Source: Tremella fuciformis
Lineage: Eukaryota > Basidiomycota > Tremellomycetes > Tremellales > Tremellaceae
Reading direction: 5' to 3'
NCBI GenBank assembly: GCA_032768795.1
Contig: CP136497.1
Location: 622,501 to 686,500 of the forward strand
Length of the DNA: 64,000 bases
Positions within the stretch are counted from its first letter, which is position 1. Each line of letters begins with the position of its first letter. The position numbers and the translations under genes were made by a program. This document shows, in pieces, positions 33,732 through 42,960 of the stretch. A model generated the notes under the pieces. That model searched no databases, was not told the DNA's origin, and saw nothing but the letters and a program-made list of their open reading frames with translations.

Positions 33732-34191
33732 GATGCGTTATTTTCTGTCGTGTGTGGTGGTCCAGATTACAGGCCCCTTGCTCGTCACTGAGGACTAGAG
33801 TACGGGGGTATGAATGAGAACTTGACTCGATGGTGGCGGATGACGGGAGAAGGAGAACGAATTAGCTGGCGAAGCAGAGCGGCACCACACTCGCAACCGG
33901 GCCAACATCGGCCGACTCTGATCGAGGAATTACCAAATCAGGCAATTTCATGATGACCTAGCTGTCAACCGCCGGACCACCGCCGCCTTTGCATTCGTCT
34001 CATGTCGCCTCGGGGACGAAATGGATCGTAAGGAGCGCCAGCAGCTGCTCCTACCCGACTCCTGACGAAACGAGGGCCAGCCTTTTCAGTAACGCTCGTA
34101 CGCAGGCTGGCGAGGACTCGACAGGCGAGTTTCTGAATATTTGCATCAATACTCCAGAAAGCTATCAAACGGGACGACTCCACCAACCAAA
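33732..34191. other. Intergenic region between NFS1 and the tandem family
   Basis: 460 bp. It contains the NFS1 promoter and the 3' flank of family member A. No gene seen. It marks the boundary between conserved and accessory DNA. Confidence 0.5.
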
Positions 34192-35109
34192 TCATATCCA
34201 TCTATGGGGTTCGCTGACAAAGCCCGGGATGGTTGGCTGAGAGGACTCCCAGTCGCCTCGCGCCCGATGCTGAACAAAATCGCATTGTGGATCATCCGCC
34301 AAAGCCCCAATTGCTGCCCATACTGCTGAATAAAGCTCTCCCCTTTCGCAACGATGTTCAGGACGAATCTGGTCATGCTTGATGCTCTGCAACGATTCAT
34401 CGACACCATAAGTGGGCTCTCCAAAGAACAACATCTGCACGATCCACGGTTGGGCTTCGGCTCGAGCACCGGTCCTCATATCTTGACACAGCGACATTGC
34501 GCGGGTGTAGCTGGGATTCGTCCACATGGCCATGAACGAGATGTGCTTGGATAATCCGCTCACGTTACCGAGCACGGTCTGACCCGGGGTGTAGAATGCC
34601 CGCTCCAGATCGTCATCGAGGCCATGTCGAAGGGGTATCCAGTCCGAGTTGGACATCAGTGTCTTCAGATTGCACAGAAGTGTGGGTGTCTGGGACCAGG
34701 GGGTGACAACTCCCAGCTGGCCCTCCCATCCTGCAACAGTGACTGGGACCAGTTTGATGCTATCTATCAGGCTATTGATCGTGCCCATCGAGCTTGTCAA
34801 GCCGTACGACGCAAAGACGGGCATGACAGGCTCATCACCGCCCGTGCTCGCCTGACCACTGATTGCGACGGAAGACGCCGACTCCTGATGGTCGTATGCC
34901 TCGCTGCGTGACGTCGAACGGCTTCGGTCTGCATCTTCGGTGCTGTCAAGGTTAGCAAAGGAGGTAACAGATTTGGCTGTCCAAGGCTCGTGATCGAATT
35001 TTGTCACCTTAGACACGACTTTCGCCCGCCTCTTCGTGATCGCGCTCGAGCGCTCACTGTGTTGTTGCGCTTCATGGCCACGTCGGGCCATGGCTCTCGT
35101 AAGGCGCAT
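34192..35109 (-). CDS. Tandem family member A, unknown function
   Basis: The ATG at 35109 gives MRLTRAMARRGHEAQQHSER; the frame is open to 35217 but is weak there. The N-terminal 90 residues are basic, then Ser-rich and disordered. The conserved domain starts near LVPVTVAGWEGQLGVVTPWS, then WIPLRHGLDDDLERAF, LSKHISFMAMWTNPSYTRAM, QPWIVQMLFFGEP, RGELYSAVWAAIGALADDPQ and PTIPGF. It is clearly related to member B (TPWS-x-TPT, W-x-PLR, DDDL-x-R-x-F, LFFGE, ELY-x-A-x-W, ADDPQ) and more distantly to C and D. No signal peptide or membrane helix is visible. I do not recognise the family. Confidence 0.7.
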   Translation of the reverse strand: MRLTRAMARRGHEAQQHSERSSAITKRRAKVVSKVTKFDHEPWTAKSVTSFANLDSTEDADRSRSTSRSEAYDHQESASSVAISGQASTGGDEPVMPVFASYGLTSSMGTINSLIDSIKLVPVTVAGWEGQLGVVTPWSQTPTLLCNLKTLMSNSDWIPLRHGLDDDLERAFYTPGQTVLGNVSGLSKHISFMAMWTNPSYTRAMSLCQDMRTGARAEAQPWIVQMLFFGEPTYGVDESLQSIKHDQIRPEHRCERGELYSAVWAAIGALADDPQCDFVQHRARGDWESSQPTIPGFVSEPHRWI

Positions 35110-35777
35110 CTCGATATCGGTATGGGACAGAGAGAATGCGAAAGTAAAGTCAGGTCGCAGATCCACACTCGTCGAGCGGGTGGTCTGGGTCTTGATAAGG
35201 ACCTTCGCAAGCTGCACAAACCTGGTCTTCTTTCATGGTCAAGCTCAACTCTCAACAAAGGCTGTTCTTCGCTTCACTGGAAGTGGAGCATATCGCAGGT
35301 CCAGAACCTGTCTTGCCTGTCGCCTTCCCCTCGGCATGGCTAGCATTCGTGTGCACGAAGACCATAAAAGCTTTCCGCAGTATCGCCTAATTCCCCGCCC
35401 GGGATTGTCGGCACCGTCCTCCACGGGTAACATTTGCAGAAGGAGACAGCTAGCTCACCAAGGCCCACATCGTACTATGACGCTGGTCTACGAAGGGCAT
35501 TGATCGAACATCGCCACCGGAAGCAGAGGACTCTAGCGGACAAGGTATGCAATGCCCTCACGAATCGACGGCTAAGCTCTAATGCAGTCCGCAGTGATTC
35601 TCGTCGTGCTGTACGATCGTCAGGCTCGTCTCTCATAGCAGCCAAGCAGCTGCCGGGCTGACGGCATGCCTTCAGGCCGGAAACGAAGACCGGACACAGG
35701 AGAATCCATGCATAGCCAAAGGTACTGGGAATGAATAACATAGCGGTTGGAGTGATGCGCCGCATCACCTTCACAGG
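35110..35777. other. Spacer between family members A and B
   Basis: 668 bp. It contains the upstream region of A and the 3' flank of B. Short open frames are present on both strands, but none shows family motifs or splice support. Confidence 0.45.
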
Positions 35778-36476
35778 TCAATCGAAAAGCTCGGGGATGG
35801 TAGACTGCATCAGGCCGCCGAACCAGGTGCATCGCTTGATTGGGAATTGCGGATCATCCGCCATTGTGCCCAGAGCTGACCATGTCGCAGCATAAAGCTC
35901 TCTTCGCGTGCATTGATACGGACTGGGGATTTCGCCATACTGCAGACTTGCGAACATCTCGGTATCCTTGAGACTCGACTCCCCGAAGAACAGTCTTTGC
36001 ATCATGGACGGCTGTGCTTGCAGTTGAAACATGCAGGGGATGCTTTCCCACATTGATATGGCTTGAGTGTAGTGGGGATTCGTCAGCATGGCGGTGAGCG
36101 CCATTGTCTTGGCCAACCGCTGCACAGCACCACGCTCACTAGCTTCGAATCCCCTTGTAAGATCATCGTCGATATCATCGCGCAGTGGTACCCATCTGGA
36201 GTCGACCGTGCCTGCTCCCACAAAAGGCGTAGGGGTTCGTGACCAAGGCGTCTGGACGGCTAGAGTCCTGCCCTCTGGTCCGTCTGCCCATACCACTTCC
36301 AGGCTAAGTCTTGGCCTGCTCTCGGAGTTGATCGCGCAGTCAGACTGAGGAGAGTTCGCTCCGCTACTCTTTGGCTCTGAAGGCTCGGTGACCTGAGACC
36401 TTTCCGTTTCTGCTGGTAGAATAGATCGCTGAGTCCTCAAAGTTGTGGGACGATAGAGTCCTTGCTTTCCATGCAT
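35778..36476 (-). CDS. Tandem family member B, unknown function
   Basis: 232 residues from the ATG at 36476 (MHGKQGLYRPTTLRTQRSIL). A short polar N-terminus precedes the shared domain: LEVVWADGPEGRTLAVQTPW, SRTPTPF, WVPLRDDIDDDLTRGF, LAKTMALTAMLTNPHYTQAI, QPSMMQRLFFGES, RRELYAATWSALGTMADDPQ and a final STIPELF. It is the closest relative of A in the array and the shortest clean example of the domain. No membrane segment or signal peptide. An upstream exon cannot be excluded. Confidence 0.7.
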   Translation of the reverse strand: MHGKQGLYRPTTLRTQRSILPAETERSQVTEPSEPKSSGANSPQSDCAINSESRPRLSLEVVWADGPEGRTLAVQTPWSRTPTPFVGAGTVDSRWVPLRDDIDDDLTRGFEASERGAVQRLAKTMALTAMLTNPHYTQAISMWESIPCMFQLQAQPSMMQRLFFGESSLKDTEMFASLQYGEIPSPYQCTRRELYAATWSALGTMADDPQFPIKRCTWFGGLMQSTIPELFD

Positions 36477-37033
36477 TCGTTTGCTGCTGAAGCGGTGAGC
36501 CTAGTCTTCTTCAAACTCATGCGGGAAAGCCGACTCACGCGTATGCAGCCTTCGAACCCGAGGTGGAGACGAGGCTGCCGCATTCGGTGGGCCGCTTTGC
36601 GACCCGGCGGGTCCGTTTGCCAACTCTTGTGGCGACCATTGCGGATGGGTATCTCAGTGGTGCTGAGGAGATATCCTAGGTAGAGGTTGGAGAGACAGTT
36701 GGGTCTCGAGTAGGAAGTCTCGCCATCCCCAGCTCAAATTAACATGGGCCGTTTGCTTCTATTCATCTTCTTGGAAGCCCTGTGCATCATGAGACCTCTT
36801 GTTGCAGAGGTGTCAAGCTCACTGTTCAGGAAGAGCCTCGCGTCTTCTTGTAAGCAAATGGAAGATTGGAAGAGGACTCGTCGCGAAGGCAAGTTAAGTG
36901 TGAGGGACCGAGAATGATTTCAGGCGCAGACCGTGCGCTTGTCTCGCCTTCGCTCAGTCACGGTGGCGTTGTAGCACAATCATACGAGGAGAATGCATTG
37001 CGGCGTAAAAGAATGCCCTTGTCCTGACACTAG
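36477..37033. other. Spacer between family members B and C
   Basis: 557 bp. Upstream region of B; no supported gene. No additional family motif was found. Confidence 0.45.
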
Positions 37034-37771
37034 TCAGGAGAATTGGGGCCAACCAGTGCCCAAGGATTCGAGCAGGCTCTCTGGGTACAGATCTGGCTGG
37101 CCGAGGCTCTCCTCCGCGGGTATGGGCGAAGCCATGTACTGCTCTCGACGACTCATCCAAGAGCACCGGGGGTCATCCGCCGCCGCCCTGAAGACTTGCA
37201 AGACGCCTTTCTCGATGTCCTCGCTTTTATCAGGCCAACCGCTCTGAACAAGCTTATTCCCACGCCTCGTTATGCGCAGACCCCTTGCGGCGAGAGGCTC
37301 TCCGAGGAACAATCTGTTGTATGTCTGGAGCGGCGGCCTTGGGAATTCGCTTACGTGTTCCTCTTGGCTTAAATCCCCCGTAGACTTGGCGTAGAATGGG
37401 TTGTCTGCGGTTGCTGTGAGAGCAACCGAGGTCGCGAGGTCTTTGATGCTGAAGTTGGCTGTCTCGCTATTGATGTAAAACTGCGCCTCGAGCTCGTGAA
37501 TGAACTGCGGACGGATGGAAGCCCACTGAGTGAGGCTCTCAGTCTCTGCGCATGTCAGCAATGGGCGGAGGACAATGTTTGAGGGTGTCATAAGACTCCA
37601 CAGAGTGTGGCCGCCAAGGTCAGAATAGACCAATCGGAAGGCGCTTCCAGCCTGCCCTTCGACCTCGCTATAGAAGAGCGTATGCAACGGATCAACAGCA
37701 TTGACAGCCTTCTCAGCTTGGTGGCTGCCGGCTGTGTCATTCGTGTTGTTCGACATCGTGAGTAAACGCAC
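37034..37771 (-). CDS. Tandem family member C, unknown function
   Basis: 245 residues. ATGs at 37771 (MRLLTMSNN) and 5 codons later are both possible starts. The domain is recognisable but diverged: FRLVYSDLGGHTLWSLMTPS, LRPLLTCAETESLTQWASIR, HELEAQFYI, IKDLATSVALTATADNPFYA, YNRLFLGEPL and VLQVFRAAADDPRCSW. The TPWS-x-TP motif has become TPSNIVL. An acidic C-terminal tail of about 40 residues is unlike A and B. No signal peptide or membrane helix. Confidence 0.65.
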   Translation of the reverse strand: MRLLTMSNNTNDTAGSHQAEKAVNAVDPLHTLFYSEVEGQAGSAFRLVYSDLGGHTLWSLMTPSNIVLRPLLTCAETESLTQWASIRPQFIHELEAQFYINSETANFSIKDLATSVALTATADNPFYAKSTGDLSQEEHVSEFPRPPLQTYNRLFLGEPLAARGLRITRRGNKLVQSGWPDKSEDIEKGVLQVFRAAADDPRCSWMSRREQYMASPIPAEESLGQPDLYPESLLESLGTGWPQFS

Positions 37772-38511
37772 TAGGCGGTCAAAATCGAATGCTTCACTTT
37801 GCTTGGATCACAGTCCTCGAAGATGGGTGAAATCAGATCCAGTCGCAAAGCGGTGTGCATTCTAGAATAGCGGCTGTCCAATGTGAAACAGATCATCCTG
37901 CATTATTCGTCCTTTTATCACATCTAGCTTGCGATCATGTCGGATATACAACAGCTACGGAAGGCAAACATCTCCTCCAAACGGACAACGCAGCGATGGC
38001 AACTTCCCCAATGCTTCCGCTCGAAGGATTTAGATCACCCGCTCGCTCACATCCCACTCGATGACTGGCTTCGCGGGATAGACAACTCGTAGGGGATCTG
38101 TGAAGAATGCAAAGTATCCGTTTTACCCCACTCGCTTGTAACGTGTGCTCCAAATGGGTGGCGTGGTGAAATTCCATGACAACCACCCGGGTCCGTGCGG
38201 CAACCCTAAAATTTCCAACAGTTGCCGAGAGCAAGCGTGGAGATGCTGCGAGCGCCGGCCCCCCGCTCGAGCCGAGGCAGATTGCTTATCATCTGTACTG
38301 GTGGTACTGTAGCAATGCAGAGGAATCTTTGTCCTGCTGCAAGACTTTTTGTGGCAAGTTTCCGAGCATCCGTACGTCATTTGTTCGGTCTGCATGCATG
38401 TTCCGGGCAATGATGGGTTGCGAATGCACAACAACTTCAGCAGCACAATTGCTGAAATCTATGTAAAACCCAACTACCGAGTCGCTGGTCAAAGTACTCG
38501 GCAAAGACCAA
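37772..38511. other. Spacer between family members C and D
   Basis: 740 bp. Upstream region of C and 3' flank of D. Several short open frames on both strands have no family motifs, and I do not call them. Confidence 0.45.
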
Positions 38512-40155
38512 TCACGAACGTATACCTGGATCAGGGGGGCGCGTGATACCTGACTGATCGTCCCATTGATAGTAGGACATGTGGTCAACGGGTGTCCAGG
38601 ACGGCCCCGGCAGGTCCCGTTGGGTCACAACGACCCCCTGTTGAGACTGCCAATCTCGATGACCCCAGGGATAATGTGCTGTCTCTTGAATAACAGGAGC
38701 GCGATGTGCTGTCCCCAATACTCCGCCTCTCGCGTCCCATTGGTGGTTTACCGTCGCCCAAGGTTGCGGTACCGTGAGCGTCCCAACACCTCCGTTGACC
38801 TGTGACGCGACAGAAGCCATGTTATCGCTGGGTTGCGACGAGAACTGCGAGAAGTCGCCGACGTGACGCATCAAGGATGTGGACGTGGGGGTGCCTTGTT
38901 GCCTTTGAGAGCTGATCTCCGCCGCAGCCAGTTCTCCACGAAGTCTTGGTTTTGTGAGTGAGAAGACGGAGAATGTTCCGCCACACGCAGTTTTCGCAGC
39001 GTCGGGATTCACCCGATTCTGCTTGCCCCGCCAAGCCCTGGAGCGACGATCGCGGGGTTGCCCCTGGATAGATCGTGTGTCGCCAGAGACTCGTAGCGCA
39101 TGTGACGATGAGCTACCTTTCGACCTTTGCAATCTCCGCGGCTGGGATGGGAAGACATCTGTCGCCGGGTGCGTTTGAGTGGGTGAATCGGGCGCTAGCA
39201 CTTGCCTGGGGACCCTGCTGGAGCCTGACGCAAGCTTGAAACACTTTGCAAGGGAGGAACGGGTAGCTCTTGCAGTTCCTATATTTCTGAAGGTGATCCA
39301 ATGTACATCCTCCCGTATGGCAAGCTCGTGCATCCACTCATGGATCACCGTTTCGAGCTGGGCTCGGCTAACTCGGAGGTGTCTCGGTATCGTTTCGTGG
39401 AGAAAAGGACCGTTTGATGCGTGGCCATCAAAGAAGATGCCCATGAGGTCTTCGCATTTGTGCTGTCTCTGAAACCATGAAGGTTGGTTTTGACGGTGTT
39501 TGCGCCACTTCCGACACTCGGGATTGGCGGATACAACCGTTGTCATGAGCCAGCGCACAAGTGTGTTCAAACGCGTATGAGCGAGTGGGTTCAGAATCTG
39601 ATACTCTCGATGGAGTGTCTGCGTCAGCTCAAAGGAGAGAGGTGTCCAGCGTTTGAAGGTTTGGAGGTCGTCTATCGTCAACATGGAATGGGGCTGCGCA
39701 CTCCAAGGCGTGTAAAGCACCCAAGTTTTAAAATCGGATGGATCATCGATTCCAAGGTAGAACATTCCCGGTCGGCGAGTTCCGTCGCTAAATGCCGCTT
39801 TTGTTCCATCTTTATGCGAGCCCTGCATCCCACACTTTGCCTCCTGATCACCCTCGATAAGTTTAGTACCGGGGGGAGTAGGGCCCGTGAGTGGCGCCGG
39901 ATTTGGAGCGAAGTTCGACCGACTCCAGAAAGGAGCTGAAAGGGACGTATCAAGCGCCTCAGTCTGCTGAATGACTGGTCGCTGATCGAACATTGTGGGG
40001 GAGTACTGTGCCGTGCTACTTACGATGCTTCCACCGTCTGACCAGCAGTGCTGTGAGTTGGGAGTCGGAAAACTGGGGTAAATTTGGTCCGGGGTCTCGG
40101 AGTCGTTTTCGCCACGCACGGACCACTGCGGAGAGGGTTGCCCGTATTCATACAT
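38512..40155 (-). CDS. Tandem family member D, long form, unknown function
   Basis: 547 residues from an ATG at 40155 (MYEYGQPSPQWSVRGENDSE). The shared domain is central to N-terminal: FYLGIDDPSDFKTWVLYTPW, SAQPHSMLTIDDLQTF, WTPLSFELTQTLHREY, LNTLVRWLMTTVVSANPECR, EDLMGIFFDGH, RAQLETVIHEWMHELAIRED. A unique C-terminal half of about 250 residues is Ser/Arg-rich, then Gln/Trp/Tyr-rich, and probably disordered. D is the most divergent member in sequence, but the domain order is kept. No membrane segment or signal peptide was seen. Upstream exons cannot be excluded. Confidence 0.65.
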   Translation of the reverse strand: MYEYGQPSPQWSVRGENDSETPDQIYPSFPTPNSQHCWSDGGSIVSSTAQYSPTMFDQRPVIQQTEALDTSLSAPFWSRSNFAPNPAPLTGPTPPGTKLIEGDQEAKCGMQGSHKDGTKAAFSDGTRRPGMFYLGIDDPSDFKTWVLYTPWSAQPHSMLTIDDLQTFKRWTPLSFELTQTLHREYQILNPLAHTRLNTLVRWLMTTVVSANPECRKWRKHRQNQPSWFQRQHKCEDLMGIFFDGHASNGPFLHETIPRHLRVSRAQLETVIHEWMHELAIREDVHWITFRNIGTARATRSSLAKCFKLASGSSRVPRQVLAPDSPTQTHPATDVFPSQPRRLQRSKGSSSSHALRVSGDTRSIQGQPRDRRSRAWRGKQNRVNPDAAKTACGGTFSVFSLTKPRLRGELAAAEISSQRQQGTPTSTSLMRHVGDFSQFSSQPSDNMASVASQVNGGVGTLTVPQPWATVNHQWDARGGVLGTAHRAPVIQETAHYPWGHRDWQSQQGVVVTQRDLPGPSWTPVDHMSYYQWDDQSGITRPPDPGIRS

Positions 40156-40764
40156 ATCGTGTCGAGCCTAGCGCGGACGAAACGTCTCGTCCAGATTTCC
40201 AGTGATGAAGTCGTGAGGCTTGCTGCTAAGAATCCTGTTCGCCAGATACTTCTCCGTGGAGAGGCATTTAGGCTTATGTACGTGCTCAACCGGGCCGGCG
40301 CCTTCGCCTACTGCGGGCCTTCCGCTTTTATTGGTGGCGCGGACAGCTCATATAGGCGCATACGCACGGAAGACATCGAGTTGAATCTCCGTAGCCAGGA
40401 GGACGTCTGCTACTAAAGTCACGGGAGAGATGCCTGGTCTTTTATCTGGCTCTATCCACTCCGCCGGCGGCAAGCGTATTGTCTTCTCGCACTCATACTT
40501 CACCCACTCGTCTTCCAGGCCGCGGCCTATGCAAAACACAGCTTGCGCAGTGGTGGGCTCGGGCACGACTCCACTCAGCGCGGAGATGAGGGCATGACCG
40601 GACGGTGGAATATGGCTTACAGCCTTCGACAGATGGTCAGTCTGACTTGCCGCAAGGCGTGGCTACCATAGCGGTTCATTCACGCAGAATTTCTGACGAG
40701 CTTCTCCATCAGGAGTAGATTGATTGAGCCGGAAAGAGCGGATTTGGTCTGGTCCTTCGCGCGC
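40156..40764. other. Upstream region of member D, possibly gene remnants
   Basis: 609 bp without a supported gene. A minus-strand frame at 40348-40566 (72 residues, with LPPAEWIEPDKRPG) looks slightly protein-like, but it has no neighbours in frame and no recognised family. It may be a relic. Confidence 0.4.
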
Positions 40765-41115
40765 GTCTGGCCCCTCAGGTGGACTGTTTGGGAAGACAGC
40801 ACGTCCAAAATCCGCGAGAGGCCGGGAAACGCCCGTGTTCAGTCTCCACCCGCGGTCACCTTCCCCCGGACCGATGTTCCATGCAGGAGTATGGGCGGGT
40901 AAACACCCAAAGTCAATCAACCCTGAGTGGATAAAGGAAAAAGCGATGATGGACGTCGACCCAGATCACGAGGATACCAACGAACAGTGGACTTTCTACG
41001 TGGGTATGGTCAGAGAGTCCAGCTCGTCCGATTGCGGCTGTGCAAAATCCAGTCAAACGGCCAACGACGTCTCTTCCCGAACGTTATACTTGTACATGAT
41101 CCCCTCCTACCCTCG
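40765..41115 (+). pseudogene. Decayed sulfatase fragment
   Basis: Nucleotide-level match to exon 2 of the intact sulfatase gene 4.5 kb downstream, same strand. Corresponding pieces are GGGAAGACA-CA-GT near 40790 (intact copy near 45330), then the stretch corresponding to YHVCSISPRGDLFS, and MDVDPDHEDTNEQWTFYVGM for the intact VDVNPDYEGTIEERTFYKGL. The match fades around 41115 after the position of FIPLFYPHPP. Reading frames shift along the match, and the 5' part with the catalytic Cys and the whole 3' half are absent. It is therefore a truncated, frameshifted duplicate. Confidence 0.75.
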
Positions 41116-41287
41116 CAAGAATCTGCACCGAGACATACATTCCTACATCCAGCCTAAGTGCTACATACAGCTGCAATAGGGGAGTGCGTCAGGGACGGAG
41201 GAGAAAGGGAAGAAGAGGGGGATCGGGAGCTTTTGTTGGATGCGGGCCACTCCGGAGCTGGTAGAGTGCGCGTGAGTGGGTCAGAGC

Positions 41288-42380
41288 CTACAAGAGGAGC
41301 GTGACGCCCACAGTAGTCGCTAGCACAAGTAACACGGCCGTGGAAAGGTCGATGGTGGCTCGACGCACGCCCAAATCACCGTTGACAGTCGTGGTAGCAG
41401 TGGCCACGGCAGCTTCGGCGCCGACGGATCCAGATGGGACGGCGGTGACACTGGCAGAGCTGGTCGCGTTGATCGAGGCCGACGATGCAGCTGCAGAAGC
41501 TGAAGCGGACGATGAAGACACATCAGATGACGAGGACGTTGCAGACGACGAATTGGCCGAGCTCGACGCGGTTGCCAGATTCATGACGTCGCTCGCTGTT
41601 GGGCTGGCCGAAGGCACGCTTGCCGACTTAAGAAAGCGTCAGTCGTCGGACTCTCGACGAGGGAGAAGCGAGACTCACTGTACTAGACGTGTTGCTCGCG
41701 TCACTGGAAGCAGATGCGGAGGCAAGAGACACGGACGTCACCGGTATGCTACTGAGAGGAGCAGAATTCATATCCCCACCGCTTTCGAGCAGCACCACTC
41801 CTCCTGATGTCGAAGCGGGGGCGACACTGGTGCAGCTCGAGGTGGACGAGGCGGACAGTGTATCACTCAGTATGCCCGCTTGTATTCCAAGCACCCCCGA
41901 GGCAGTTTGACTCTGACTTGTACTTGTGCTTGCACTCTGTACGGCACTCGCCGATTGATCCGGGGGAGTGGTGCTGGATCCCGAAGCGGCGTTGATGGCT
42001 GCTGAGACTGTCCCACTCGGATTGGCCAGTCCTTCGGTCACGCACGCTTGCAGATACGTGTTATACTTGGAGTATGCGTCGGTCGTCGCATCACATTGCG
42101 CGCACACTTGAGCAGCGAGTGAGAGGTCACAGGCGCACTCGTCGGACGAGCCGCAAGAGGGGAGTGCCTCGCCAAGTACCGCACAACCACCGCCGATGCC
42201 CGTGCAGTTGTCCGACGACATGCTGAGCAGTTGCTGTGCAAGAACGTAGGCGGACGAGTTGTTGGTGTCCCTTCGCCACCCAGTGACGGACGCAGGCGGC
42301 ACGGGAATAGGTTTGCCCAGGACAGGATCGGTGAGGAAAGCCGCGATGAGCGAAACGATGAGCAGGCTCAGCCTCATCAT
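41288..42380 (-). CDS. Secreted Cys-containing Ser/Thr-rich protein, probably GPI-anchored
   Basis: MMRLSLLIVSLIAAFLTDPVLG is a clear signal peptide. A compact Cys-rich domain follows (residues about 55-115: NCTGIGGGCAVLGEALPSCG, ECACDLSLAAQVCAQCD, and a final AC) with nine cysteines, resembling small fungal cell-surface domains but not a clear CFEM. A Ser/Thr/Ala-rich stalk continues across one intron (donor GTGAGT after SNTSST, acceptor AAG before SASVPSASP). The C-terminus is a hydrophobic tail ending the protein (STAVLLVLATTVGVTLLL), preceded by small residues, as expected for a GPI signal. Likely wall- or plasma-membrane-bound. Function unknown. Confidence 0.75.
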
Positions 42381-42960
42381 CCTGGTTGCTCTCTCAGCAT
42401 TGACTTGTCCAGCAAGTGGTGTACAGATGCGAACGTAACGGCACGCTGGCTGCTAAGAGCTGGCAGTACTGTGCGCCTCCCGAAACGGACATACGTGAAA
42501 CGTCGCAGCCGATGTCCAGACGTGTCGCACGAAGGCGCCGTGTAAAGGAGGGCTCAATGTCCCCCTTTGTGATTGCGGCACTTGCAACTGCAGCGGGGCA
42601 TAGGGATTCTCGGCTGTCCCCTTTCCGCTGCGTCCCCGACTGACAGACTGTCCTCTTTTTGCATACAGAAGCAATGATCGCCAGGGCTGTGCGCTTTAGT
42701 CGGTGCAGAAAAAATGGACGAGCAAATTGTCATGGGCTGCGCCGGTCGTCGACTTTCGACTTCCGTGCGTTCTTCCTGAACGTGTCATCATCGTCCCGAT
42801 CTTAACGCCGGTGAGCAGGCATATATGCGCATAGAGACATTACCAGGCCACGCGACATGTAGACTGCGTCTCACTTGAAGCATGCATTGCTGAATTGAGG
42901 CTCTCTGGTACATTCCAAGGGGCCCGTATGCCCTTCCTTGACTTCGATAACCCAAAATCT
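42381..42960. promoter_or_regulatory. Upstream region of the GPI-type protein gene
   Basis: 580 bp between the start of the secreted protein gene and the stop of the transporter, both on the minus strand. A TATATG-type element lies near 42821. No gene seen. Confidence 0.45.

Noticed and set aside
35475..35774. 99-residue minus-strand frame beside family member B
   Set aside because: It lies directly after B's stop, shares no motif with the family and has no splice support.
40348..40566. 72-residue minus-strand frame with LPPAEWIEPDKRPG
   Set aside because: Looks mildly protein-like but no family, partner exon or splice signal was found; left as a possible relic.
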